From Lacihabitans sp. LS3-19 (GTDB lineage: Bacteria; Bacteroidota; Bacteroidia; Cytophagales; Spirosomataceae): a stretch of 64,000 nt of DNA. The notes beneath the pieces were generated by a model. The model was not told the origin of the DNA, did not search any database, and saw only the letters and a list, made by a program, of their open reading frames with translations. Positions 44,070 through 52,479 of this stretch are shown piece after piece. The DNA lies in assembly GCF_024343575.1 (NCBI RefSeq), contig NZ_RJUA01000127.1, forward strand, positions 186,001 to 250,000. The letters run 5' to 3'. Position numbers and translations under genes: made by a program. Numbering within the stretch: the first letter of the stretch is position 1; each line of letters begins with the position of its first letter.

Positions 44070-46574
44070 ATGACTAAGCACTTCATCGCAATTATTTTAT
44101 TTCTAGGGACTTTCGCTCAAGCACAAATGCCAACTACCAATTCTGGAGGAGACGGAAAAATATCCGGAAACCTGATAGACAGTCTTTCAAATGACCCAAT
44201 AGAATTTGCAACTTTGGCACTTTTTAAGGTAAAAGACTTGAGCAAACCTATAGACGGGACTGTAACAGACGACAAGGGAAAGTTTACGCTTAAAAACCTT
44301 GCTGAAGGAAAATACGCAGTAAAATTTACCTCGATTGGTTTTAAAGACAAAACCATTTTTTTAGAAGAAATAACCTCAAAAAATCGTGTAATCAACCTTA
44401 AAGATATTTTACTATCAACCGATGCAAAAGTATTAAACGAAGTAGTGGTTACTGGCCAAGGAGCAGTGGTAGAGGAGAGAGTAGATAGATTGATTTATAA
44501 TGCTGACAAAGATATTGCTTCAAAGGGCGGTGATGCTTCAGATGTATTACGAAAAGTGCCTCTTTTGAGTGTGGATTTGGACGGTAACGTATCATTGAGA
44601 GGAAGCTCAAGTATCAGAGTGTTAATTAACAACAAGCCTTCCACTATAATGGCGGCAAGTGTTGCAGATGCTCTAAAACAAATACCAGCAGATCAAATAA
44701 AAACAGTGGAAGTAATAACCTCACCATCATCAAAATATGATGCTGAAGGCTCTACAGGTATAATTAATATAATTACAAAAAAGAATAATCTGGAAGGATA
44801 TTCTTTAAGTACCAACTTAGGTGCAGGTAACCGAGGAGGCAACCTTGGTCTTAACGGTAGTTTGAGAGCAGGGAAATTTGGAATGACCTTAGGTGGATGG
44901 GGAAGAATGGGTTTTAACCCAGCTAAAACTACCTTCGAACAAAGTACTAAGAGCTCTGAAAAAATATATAAAACTGTTCAAGACGGAACTTCAAATGACC
45001 AAATGTCTTATGGCAGGTATTCAATCGGTGCAGATTATGACATCTCTAAAACCAAATCATTATCAGGAGGAGCGAGATTTGGAACCAGAAGCTCTAGTAG
45101 AAACCAAGACTTGGGTATTTCAAGATTTGAAGACGCTACACTTTTAAGCAATACGTTACAAAGAATAGAGTCTATTACACCATCAAATAGCTGGGATTTT
45201 AATATTGACTATCTTCATATTATCAAACCTCAGAAAGAATTTAGTATTTCGACACTTTATAGTAGAAGCACTGCAAATTCTGATTTTACGAATACACCAA
45301 TTGGAAATCCTGAATTAGAGAAATTTGCTTTGACCAACAACAACAACAACCTAAATCAGGAGTTTACTTTTCAAATGGACTATCAAACACCAATAAAGAA
45401 AAATCAATTAATAGAATTTGGAGGAAAAGGAATTTTTAGATTGGTAAACAGTGACTTTAGCTATTTGATTGGTGGAGTATTAATTGAAGATCCTAAAAGA
45501 CCAAATGGTTCATTAGATTACAATCAAAACATTGGGGCAACTTATATAGCATATACATACTCAACTAAAAGCAAATATACTTTCAAAGTAGGTACGCGAT
45601 ACGAAATTACGGATATCAAAGCTACCCAAAATGCAAATACAGAGATAAATATCGACCCTTACAACATTTTGGTGCCAAACGTGAATATCTCCAAAACTTT
45701 TGGAGGAAAATATACTGTAAAAACGGCTTATAATAGGAGAATTCAAAGACCAGGACTTCAGCAATTAAATCCTAACAGCAATCAGGTGAACCCGCAGAAC
45801 ATTCAAATTGGAAATCCAGAATTAAAACCTGAACTAACAGACAATATAGAAGCCAGCGTAAGTGCAAGTATCAAGAAAATTTATTTAAACTTGTCGCTTT
45901 TCTCAAGATCAACCAACAACTCAATAACACAAGTCACAAACCCCTCAGGATCAGACAATGGCGTGGTGATTACTTCTTACCAAAACATCGGACAAGACAA
46001 GGCCTACGGTCTGAATTTTTCTGGAAATCTCAGCTTGACCTCAAAATGGATGGTAAATGCAGGAATAGAGTCATTCTATAACTACATAACAGGACAAACG
46101 GCCTCTGCAACAGGCGTTTCTATACCATTGTCTAACGAAGGTTGGAATGTAAGCGGTAGATTGATGACGTTCATAACATTGCCAAAAGGATGGCAAGTGC
46201 AAGCCTTTAGTTTTGCCAGAGGTAGTCGAGTGTTGCCAATGGGTCGCCAAGGAGGCTTTGGGTACTATTCATTTGGATCAAGAAAAGAATTCAATAACAA
46301 AAAGGGGAGCATTGGACTATCCGCTCAAAACTTTTTGGCAAGTACAATGAAAATAAGGACGAATTTAGAGTCTCCTTTATTTAGCCAATCAAGCGTAAAC
46401 TATATGTACAACCGTGGTATAAGTTTGAATTTCTCTTATAAAATTGGCAAAATGGGTGTAGATGCAATGCAGCCTAAAAAGAGAAGTAAAGGGGTAAAAA
46501 ATGACGACGTGAAAGATGGCGGAGCTGACACTGGAAACCAACAAAGTGGCGGAGCACCTGCAGGAAGAAACTAA
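44070..46574 (+). CDS. TonB-dependent-type outer-membrane beta-barrel protein
   Basis: An 834-residue outer-membrane protein. Signal peptide at 1-18 (FIAIILFLGTFAQAQ). Carboxypeptidase-regulatory domain at about 28-120 (GKISGNLIDSLSNDPIEFAT). Plug domain at about 130-235 with DVLRKVPLLSVDLDGNVSLRG, VLINNKPST and SSKYDAEGSTGIINIITKK. A barrel of the outer-membrane beta-barrel 3 type follows, and the tail (about 795-834) is Lys/Gly/Gln-rich. It is the same type as the partial gene at the left edge and has no SusD partner. It is divergent from the LytS/LytTR/S10 operon, so peptide-derived substrates are possible but unproven. Confidence 0.92.
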   Translation: MTKHFIAIILFLGTFAQAQMPTTNSGGDGKISGNLIDSLSNDPIEFATLALFKVKDLSKPIDGTVTDDKGKFTLKNLAEGKYAVKFTSIGFKDKTIFLEEITSKNRVINLKDILLSTDAKVLNEVVVTGQGAVVEERVDRLIYNADKDIASKGGDASDVLRKVPLLSVDLDGNVSLRGSSSIRVLINNKPSTIMAASVADALKQIPADQIKTVEVITSPSSKYDAEGSTGIINIITKKNNLEGYSLSTNLGAGNRGGNLGLNGSLRAGKFGMTLGGWGRMGFNPAKTTFEQSTKSSEKIYKTVQDGTSNDQMSYGRYSIGADYDISKTKSLSGGARFGTRSSSRNQDLGISRFEDATLLSNTLQRIESITPSNSWDFNIDYLHIIKPQKEFSISTLYSRSTANSDFTNTPIGNPELEKFALTNNNNNLNQEFTFQMDYQTPIKKNQLIEFGGKGIFRLVNSDFSYLIGGVLIEDPKRPNGSLDYNQNIGATYIAYTYSTKSKYTFKVGTRYEITDIKATQNANTEINIDPYNILVPNVNISKTFGGKYTVKTAYNRRIQRPGLQQLNPNSNQVNPQNIQIGNPELKPELTDNIEASVSASIKKIYLNLSLFSRSTNNSITQVTNPSGSDNGVVITSYQNIGQDKAYGLNFSGNLSLTSKWMVNAGIESFYNYITGQTASATGVSIPLSNEGWNVSGRLMTFITLPKGWQVQAFSFARGSRVLPMGRQGGFGYYSFGSRKEFNNKKGSIGLSAQNFLASTMKIRTNLESPLFSQSSVNYMYNRGISLNFSYKIGKMGVDAMQPKKRSKGVKNDDVKDGGADTGNQQSGGAPAGRN

Positions 46575-46594
46575 TATTACTAAATATAAGATTT

Positions 46595-46627
46595 AAAACT
46601 TACCTCAAAAGGGTAAGTTTTTTTTAT
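46595..46627. terminator. Rho-independent terminator after the receptor gene
   Basis: Arms AAAACTTACC and GGTAAGTTTT (46595-46604 with 46612-46621) pair perfectly around loop TCAAAAG, followed by TTTTTAT. It overlaps the stop region of the convergent membrane protein gene. Confidence 0.8.
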
Positions 46628-47067
46628 TTCAAAAACCAGATTTTCATGAGATAAAAAAACCAAGTTTGTATAAATCCAGCAAATAGAGCACAAAGGAGCA
46701 TTTTCCATACAATCTCCGATTTTTTAAATCTAAAATTTAAAGCTAAAAAGCTTCCAACTATTGGCGTAAAAATGAAAGGGGTGAGAAATGCAATCCCCCA
46801 AAGACCCAATTTTGATTTTACCTTTACTCCTATTCTCGTGGTTTTAGTGAAAATCTTACGAGGTTTTTCACCTCTCCATTTCTGAATAACATCTCCCAAG
46901 AAACCTCCGCCGTAGATTACTAGAATAACTGTAATCATCATGCCAATAGCCGAAAATAGCGTTGTTTCCCACCATTTTAGATTAAAAGCCACACCAGCTA
47001 TTGGACCACCAACAAACTTGATAGTGGCAGCAACAGCAACAGCTAAATATTCGGATAATTTCAACAT
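46624..47067 (-). CDS. Hypothetical multi-pass membrane protein
   Basis: A 147-residue inner-membrane protein with about four helices: 7-28, 32-58 (TLFSAIGMMITVILVIYGGG), 88-108 (LWGIAFLTPFIFTPIVGSFLA) and 120-143. A basic loop lies at 62-86 (KWRGEKPRKIFTKTTRIGVK). The pattern recalls small DedA-like or small multidrug export proteins, but I cannot assign a family. It is divergent from padR with a 169-bp gap. Confidence 0.75.
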   Translation of the reverse strand: MLKLSEYLAVAVAATIKFVGGPIAGVAFNLKWWETTLFSAIGMMITVILVIYGGGFLGDVIQKWRGEKPRKIFTKTTRIGVKVKSKLGLWGIAFLTPFIFTPIVGSFLALNFRFKKSEIVWKMLLCALFAGFIQTWFFYLMKIWFLK

Positions 47068-47144
47068 AATACTACTGAAACAAAGAATTTGTGCTAGCTA
47101 TTACAGGAAAAGAAAAAATATTTTAAAAAATTTCACATAGTATC

Positions 47145-47175
47145 TTGCATTACAAAGTACTATATTATATATTTG
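47145..47175 (+). promoter_or_regulatory. Bacteroidota-type promoter of the padR-pspC operon
   Basis: TTG at 47145-47147, a 20-bp spacer, and TATATTTG at 47168-47175 match the -33 TTG / -7 TAnnTTTG pattern. The predicted start would give a leader of about 55 bases before the padR ATG. Confidence 0.55.
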
Positions 47176-47236
47176 CATCATGAATTATGAAAAAGCTATA
47201 ATTTTTTTTGACGAAAATGTTTAAAACAACAAAATT

Positions 47237-47572
47237 ATGAATTTAGAAAATGCTCAAGTACAAATGCGAAAAGGCATTTTAGAGTATTGCATTTTGTTGA
47301 TAATTTCGAGAGGCGAAGTTTACGCTTCCGAAATCCTTGACGAATTGCTTGATGCTAAAATAATGGTTGTGGAAGGTACACTTTACCCATTATTAACAAG
47401 ACTAAAAAACGCAGAATTATTAGATTATCAATGGAAAGAGTCCACTTCGGGGCCGCCACGCAAATACTACATACTTACTGACAAAGGAAGTATGTTTTTA
47501 GAAGGATTAGACGCTACATGGATAGAACTCGCAGCCTCAGTCACCTCTATAATTGCCAAAACGAAAAAATAA
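47237..47572 (+). CDS. PadR-family transcriptional regulator
   Basis: A 111-residue winged-helix regulator of the PadR type (GILEYCILLIISRGEVYASEI at the start; LYPLLTRLKNAELLDYQW as recognition helix and wing; SGPPRKYYILTDKG). It is followed after 9 bp by the PspC-domain gene, a pairing common in Bacteroidota. It probably represses its own operon and responds to membrane or envelope stress. There is no phenolic-acid decarboxylase nearby, so the classical PadR role in phenolic acids is unlikely. Confidence 0.92.
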   Translation: MNLENAQVQMRKGILEYCILLIISRGEVYASEILDELLDAKIMVVEGTLYPLLTRLKNAELLDYQWKESTSGPPRKYYILTDKGSMFLEGLDATWIELAASVTSIIAKTKK

Positions 47573-47581
47573 TTTAAAAAA

Positions 47582-49996
47582 ATGAAAAAGACATTACAAA
47601 TAACAATAGGTGGACTGATCTTCAATATAGAAGAAGACGCATACGCTAAGCTAAGCCAATATCTCGAAGCGATTAAAAAATATTTTTCGAGTTATGAAAG
47701 CTGCGAAGAAATAACGCAAGACATAGAAGGCCGAATAGCAGAAAAATTCTATGAAAAAAGTCAAAATGGTGGTGTAATAGAAATGGACGATGTAGACAAA
47801 ATCATTAAGTCTATGGGAACCGTTTCGGATTTTGAGGCTATTCAAGAAGACGAAGACCTTTCTAAAGAACCAATTTCTGAAACTTCATCTGAAACAGAAA
47901 ACCCAAGTGCAAACCACAACACCCCCCCTACCAAATTTTACAGAGACGGAAAAAACAAAGCTTTAGGAGGCGTTTTGTCTGGAATCGCTCATAGATTTGA
48001 ATTTGATGTAGTTTGGGCAAGAATCTTATTCATTGTTTTAGGATTTGGATTGATAGATATCGGAATAGGCTTTTTTATTTTTGTAGCCTATTTTGTGTGT
48101 TGGATAGCTTTTCCTGAAAGAAACGACCTTGAAGAAAATAAAAAAATTAAGAAATTTTATAGAAATCCAGAGAACAAAGTACTGGGTGGGGTCGCAACAG
48201 GCCTAGCTTCCTACTTAAAAATGGACCTAGTTATAATAAGAGTACTTTTTGTAATAAGTGGATTCTTCTTAATAGGCATTTTACTTTATATTATTTTTTG
48301 GATAGTTGCTCCGACAGCTAATACTTTAACCCAAAAAATGGAACTTAAAGGCCAAGCAGTAACCATCGAAAATATAGAATCGACCATAAAAACCAATAGT
48401 ATTTCGGAAGGTCCTCGACAAGAAAGTGCGATTGCAAAACTACTTTTGTTTCCTTTCAGATTGGTTGGTATTATACTTAAAGCTTTCAGTCGACTACTCA
48501 ATCCCCTTGGATCAATAGTCAAAATATTTGCAGGCTTACTACTTTTAATATTAGGCACATCGTTAGCATTTGCTGCCCTAGTTAGCACAGGTGCCTTCTT
48601 TGGTGTTATTACACATAGCGATTGGTTCAACGGTGGTCATGTAATTGGACTTTTCAGCAAAGACATTCCAGCTATCGGCGGTTTCTTCGGGTTTCTTGCA
48701 CTCTTCATTCCTGCCATTTCTATCATTTTGGTTGGCATCTCACTTTTAGTTGGGAAAAGACAAGGAAATCGAAACTTTTGGCTTACTATCCTTACTTTAT
48801 GGCTAGCGGGAATATTAGGCGTAAGTGTAATCAGCACAAAATATGCTATGAATTTCTCTAGATCAAATAGTTATGAAGACGAAACTATACTTTCTACGCC
48901 TAAAGGAACACTCTATTTAGATGCAAAAGAAAGAGAATTTATGGATGATGACGTTTTTGATACAAGAGTTTCCATCGAAACTTCTCCGAATGAAAACTTA
49001 ACACTAAAACAAAGGTTTATCTCCAAAGGAAGAACCAAAGAAGAAGCTATAGAAAATTCAAAAAAGATAAATTATTTGGTTACTCAAAGAGATTCTCTAT
49101 TGATTTTTCCTGAAAATTTCATCATTGCAAATAATACACCTTTTCGAAATCAAAAAGTTATCACTACCCTCTATATACCTAAAAACCAACGCTTCAAAAT
49201 GACATCCAACTTTGTCCATAGAGTATATAGCCAGTCTTGGAATCTCAAACGAAGATTTGGAATAGACTGGGAAGATATTCAAAAATATACTTTCATAATG
49301 GATGATAATGGGAAAGTGAAATGTGAGGACTGTCCTGAACTGACTGAAGATGAAAAAGAAGCTGTTGAAAGAAAAAATGACAGTGATGATAATTTTTATG
49401 CAGGTTCAGAATTTAACGAACACGGTGAGTTTCATAAAACAGTAAAAGTGGATGATTTTGAAAACATTAAATTCGGAGCAAACTATATCGTTACAATCAA
49501 ACAAGGTACCGAAGCCTCTCTAGAAATATACAGTAATAGAGAAGAAGAGCTTAACGACATTGAAGCAAAAGTTAGAAACAGAACGCTAGAAATAGAATAT
49601 GATGACCCTTTCAGAAAACATGACGCTGATATACATATCTATATCACAACCCAAAAGATCAAAGATTTGGATATTTCAGGTGCATCAATTGTTAAAGTTT
49701 TTGGTTTCGAAAACCTTGACAAACTGAATATAGAAATGGGCGGAGCCTCAAAAGCGGCATTCCAAGTAAAATCAGACAAAATAGATATTGATGCATCAGG
49801 TGCTTCTTTGATAACTTTCAAAGGCGAATGTAATACGCTAAGAGCTGAACTTTCTGGTGCAAGCGAGCTAAATACGAGAGATTGCAAAATCGAAAACGCA
49901 GACATAGAAGCTCATGGTGCAAGTGTAGCAAAACTAGGAAAAATCAAGAACTTACGCTCTGACACTAGTGGTGGAAGCAGTATAGAAAGAGAATAA
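47582..49996 (+). CDS. PspC-domain membrane protein with head-GIN/DUF2807 C-terminus
   Basis: An 804-residue envelope protein. Residues 1-90 are a conserved cytoplasmic head (LQITIGGLIFNIEEDAYAKL). Two PspC domains follow, at about 118-178 (NKALGGVLSGIAHRFEFDV) and 194-250 (NKVLGGVATGLASYLKMDL). Further helices lie at about 292-420 (LLLLILGTSLAFAALVSTGAF and others). The outside part ends at 630-804 in a DUF2807/GIN beta-helix with repeated DISGASIVKVFG, DASGASLITFKG and ELSGASELNTRD turns. It is thought to serve in envelope-stress sensing together with PadR. A strong terminator follows. Confidence 0.9.
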   Translation: MKKTLQITIGGLIFNIEEDAYAKLSQYLEAIKKYFSSYESCEEITQDIEGRIAEKFYEKSQNGGVIEMDDVDKIIKSMGTVSDFEAIQEDEDLSKEPISETSSETENPSANHNTPPTKFYRDGKNKALGGVLSGIAHRFEFDVVWARILFIVLGFGLIDIGIGFFIFVAYFVCWIAFPERNDLEENKKIKKFYRNPENKVLGGVATGLASYLKMDLVIIRVLFVISGFFLIGILLYIIFWIVAPTANTLTQKMELKGQAVTIENIESTIKTNSISEGPRQESAIAKLLLFPFRLVGIILKAFSRLLNPLGSIVKIFAGLLLLILGTSLAFAALVSTGAFFGVITHSDWFNGGHVIGLFSKDIPAIGGFFGFLALFIPAISIILVGISLLVGKRQGNRNFWLTILTLWLAGILGVSVISTKYAMNFSRSNSYEDETILSTPKGTLYLDAKEREFMDDDVFDTRVSIETSPNENLTLKQRFISKGRTKEEAIENSKKINYLVTQRDSLLIFPENFIIANNTPFRNQKVITTLYIPKNQRFKMTSNFVHRVYSQSWNLKRRFGIDWEDIQKYTFIMDDNGKVKCEDCPELTEDEKEAVERKNDSDDNFYAGSEFNEHGEFHKTVKVDDFENIKFGANYIVTIKQGTEASLEIYSNREEELNDIEAKVRNRTLEIEYDDPFRKHDADIHIYITTQKIKDLDISGASIVKVFGFENLDKLNIEMGGASKAAFQVKSDKIDIDASGASLITFKGECNTLRAELSGASELNTRDCKIENADIEAHGASVAKLGKIKNLRSDTSGGSSIERE

Positions 49997-50011
49997 AATT
50001 TCTCAGTTTCA

Positions 50012-50050
50012 GAAAGACCTCAAAGTTTTGCTTTTGAGGTCTTTTTTTTG
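50012..50050 (+). terminator. Rho-independent terminator after the PspC gene
   Basis: Arms AGACCTCAAA and TTTGAGGTCT surround a short T/G-rich loop and are followed by a run of T (50041-50049). Strong canonical structure. Confidence 0.85.
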
Positions 50051-50057
50051 TTTAAAA

Positions 50058-50071
50058 GCGAAAACGTTTGC
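50058..50071. promoter_or_regulatory. LacI-type operator-like palindrome
   Basis: GCGAAAACGTTTGC has the AAACGTTT core and GC ends of LacI/GalR operators. It lies 83 bp before the SnoaL-like gene, in the space after the PspC terminator. A single site; the regulator is not in the window. Confidence 0.3.
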
Positions 50072-50153
50072 ATAAATAAAAATCAAAAAAATCGCTAAAA
50101 CTTAGAATTTAAGGATTAGTTTCGAAAATATTTTTACAAAAACCTTACATAAA

Positions 50154-50585
50154 ATGAAATCAATTTTCCCCTCTGCTGTACTCTTCTTTCTAGTTATTAA
50201 CCTAACTTTTGCACAAACCAAAGAGCAAGTTGCCATAAAAAATGCTCTAGAAACGCTTAGAGTAACATTACAAAAACCAACTGAAGCAAAATTAAAGGCT
50301 ATAACACATTCACAATTAAGCTACGGTCATTCTGGAGGAAAAATTGAAAATCAAAGCCAATTTATTGAAGCATTTGTGAGCGGACAATCCGTGTTTTCAA
50401 ATTTAGAATTTTCTGAAATTCAAATTGAGCAAGTAGGGAAAACTGCCATTGTTAGACACATCCTAAAATCTGACACTTATGACAAAGGCAAAGCACCAGG
50501 ACATGTAGAACTTAAGGTAATGTTGGTATTTACCAAAATCAAATCTAATTGGATTCTTGTGGGTAGACAAGCAGTAAAAATGTAA
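50154..50585 (+). CDS. Secreted SnoaL/NTF2-like (DUF4440) protein
   Basis: A 143-residue exported protein with signal peptide 1-20 (FPSAVLFFLVINLTFAQ). The rest is an NTF2-like cone: helix KEQVAIKNALETLRVTLQK, ITHSQLSYGHSGGKIENQSQFIEAF, then strands FSEIQIEQVGKTAIVRHIL and VMLVFTKIKSNWILVGRQAV. Related proteins bind small molecules or act as isomerases; no catalytic set can be named. It precedes the hexuronate operon on the same strand by 217 bp and may or may not belong to it. Confidence 0.82.
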   Translation: MKSIFPSAVLFFLVINLTFAQTKEQVAIKNALETLRVTLQKPTEAKLKAITHSQLSYGHSGGKIENQSQFIEAFVSGQSVFSNLEFSEIQIEQVGKTAIVRHILKSDTYDKGKAPGHVELKVMLVFTKIKSNWILVGRQAVKM

Positions 50586-50734
50586 GAAAATATTTCTTCG
50601 AAATATTCAATATTTTAAATCTATTCTACCAAAAAAACGAACAAATAGCACTAGAATTCCAACATTTTTATCAAAGTTGTCAAAATAGTATTAAAAAAAG
50701 AATAGCATCGGAATTTTAAATTAAATAATCTCCA

Positions 50735-50742
50735 TAGATTTG
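50735..50742 (+). promoter_or_regulatory. Possible -7 box before the hexuronate operon
   Basis: TAGATTTG matches TAnnTTTG, 60 bp before the uxaA ATG. No clear -33 TTG. Confidence 0.3.
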
Positions 50743-50802
50743 AGTTTCCAAAAAAATCGAAGCAAATCGTTAGATTAAACCAAGTTTGGAATCTAGAAAT
50801 AA

Positions 50803-52452
50803 ATGAACAAAAGAGTATTAAAAGTACATCCTAAAGATAATGTAATAGTAGCTTTAAGTGACCTTAAGGGTGGTGAAATCATTGAATTTGAAAAAGCTGA
50901 TTATACAATTTTAAAAGATATTCCAGCCAAACATAAGTTTGCACAAGAAGATTTTGAAGCAGGGGATGATATATTTATGTACGGTGTATTGGTAGGCAAA
51001 GCACAACAAAAAATAACGAAAGGAGAATGGATTACAATTTTCAATGTTAAACATGCAGCCAACGATTTTAATTTAGGCGAAAGAAACATCACTTGGGAAA
51101 AACCAAACGTTGACGAATTTAAAGAAAGAACTTTTTTAGGATATCACAGAGAAGATGGACAAGTTGGAACTGCTAATTATTGGATTGTTTTACCTTTAGT
51201 TTTTTGCGAAAATCGTAACTTAGAAGTAATGAAATCAGCATTAGTAGATGACCTTGGTTATGGTAAACAAACTAGATATAATTTATTTGCTAAAAAACTA
51301 ATTGAACTGCACAAATCAGGCAAATCTGTTGAAGAAATATTAAACGTTGAAATCAGCCCTGAAGAAAACCAAGGCTCTGATAAATTATTTAAAAATATTG
51401 ATGGCGTAAAGTTCCTTACGCATGACATGGGTTGTGGAGGCACAAGACAAGATGCTCAAGCACTTTGTGGACTTTTGGCAGGTTATATAACCCATCCAAA
51501 TGTAGCTGGAGCGACTGTTTTAAGCCTTGGTTGTCAGAATGCACAATACCAAATGCTGCAAGAAGAGTTGGACAAGAGAGATAAAAAAATTTCTAAACCG
51601 ATTATATTTTTAGAACAACAAACATTAGGTACAGAAGAAATTTTGGTAAGTCAAGCAATCAAAAAAACGTTCGCAGGTTTGATAGAAGCCAACAAAATAG
51701 AGCGTAAACCAGCTCCAATAAATAAGCTAATAATAGGCCTAGAATGTGGTGGCTCAGATGGCTTTTCCGGAATTTCCGCAAATCCCGCAATAGGTTATAC
51801 TTCGGATCTTTTGGTGGCCTTAGGAGGAACTGTAATACTTTCAGAATTCCCTGAACTCTGCGGAGTAGAACAAGAACTGAGCGATAGATGTGTGCAGAAA
51901 GAGTCAGCCGAAAGGTTCAATCATTTAATGACTACGTACAACAATAGAGCCAAAGCGGCAGGATCAGGATTTGACATGAACCCTTCGCCTGGAAATATAA
52001 AAGACGGCTTAATAACCGATGCTATAAAATCAGCTGGGGCCGCAAAAAAAGGCGGTACCTCACCAGTAACTGATGTTTTAGACTATCCAGAAAAAGTGAG
52101 CAAAACTGGCCTTAACCTACTTTGTACACCAGGAAATGATGTAGAGTCCACAACCGCCGAAGTGGCAGCTGGGGCAAATATTGTTTTGTTTACAACTGGA
52201 TTAGGTACACCAACAGGTAACCCAATAGCACCAGTTGTAAAACTTGCTAGTAATACCAAGCTTGCAGAGAAAATGTCAGACATCATTGATATAAATACAG
52301 GTTCAATCATTGAAGGCACAGAAACCATAGAGCAGGCAGGCAAAAGAATTCTAGAATTTGTAATCAATGCCGCAAGTGGCTTACAAGAAGTAAAGTCTGT
52401 AATAAACGGACAAGATGATTTCATTCCTTGGAAAAGAGGCGTGAGTTTATAA
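50803..52452 (+). CDS. uxaA: Altronate dehydratase
   Basis: A 549-residue dehydratase that turns D-altronate into 2-dehydro-3-deoxy-D-gluconate. Residues about 1-95 are the SAF-like N-terminal domain. The C-terminal catalytic GD_AH domain carries GYHREDGQVGTANYW, THDMGCGGTRQDAQAL, GLECGGSDGFSGISANPA and CTPGNDVESTTA, with the cysteines typical of the Fe-dependent family. It is longer than E. coli UxaA (495), mostly through the N-terminal part and the loops around residues 170-200. First gene of the operon uxaA-uxaC-kdgK-eda-transporter. The alternative, galactarate dehydratase, is less likely beside uxaC. Confidence 0.92.
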   Translation: MNKRVLKVHPKDNVIVALSDLKGGEIIEFEKADYTILKDIPAKHKFAQEDFEAGDDIFMYGVLVGKAQQKITKGEWITIFNVKHAANDFNLGERNITWEKPNVDEFKERTFLGYHREDGQVGTANYWIVLPLVFCENRNLEVMKSALVDDLGYGKQTRYNLFAKKLIELHKSGKSVEEILNVEISPEENQGSDKLFKNIDGVKFLTHDMGCGGTRQDAQALCGLLAGYITHPNVAGATVLSLGCQNAQYQMLQEELDKRDKKISKPIIFLEQQTLGTEEILVSQAIKKTFAGLIEANKIERKPAPINKLIIGLECGGSDGFSGISANPAIGYTSDLLVALGGTVILSEFPELCGVEQELSDRCVQKESAERFNHLMTTYNNRAKAAGSGFDMNPSPGNIKDGLITDAIKSAGAAKKGGTSPVTDVLDYPEKVSKTGLNLLCTPGNDVESTTAEVAAGANIVLFTTGLGTPTGNPIAPVVKLASNTKLAEKMSDIIDINTGSIIEGTETIEQAGKRILEFVINAASGLQEVKSVINGQDDFIPWKRGVSL

Positions 52453-52479
52453 ATATTAATTTTTAATTTTAATAGTAAT

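Noticed and set aside
47237-47572. PadR as regulator of phenolic-acid detoxification linked to the aromatic genes
   Set aside because: It is directly coupled to a PspC-domain membrane protein, the usual envelope-stress pairing, and lies 19 kb from the pca genes.
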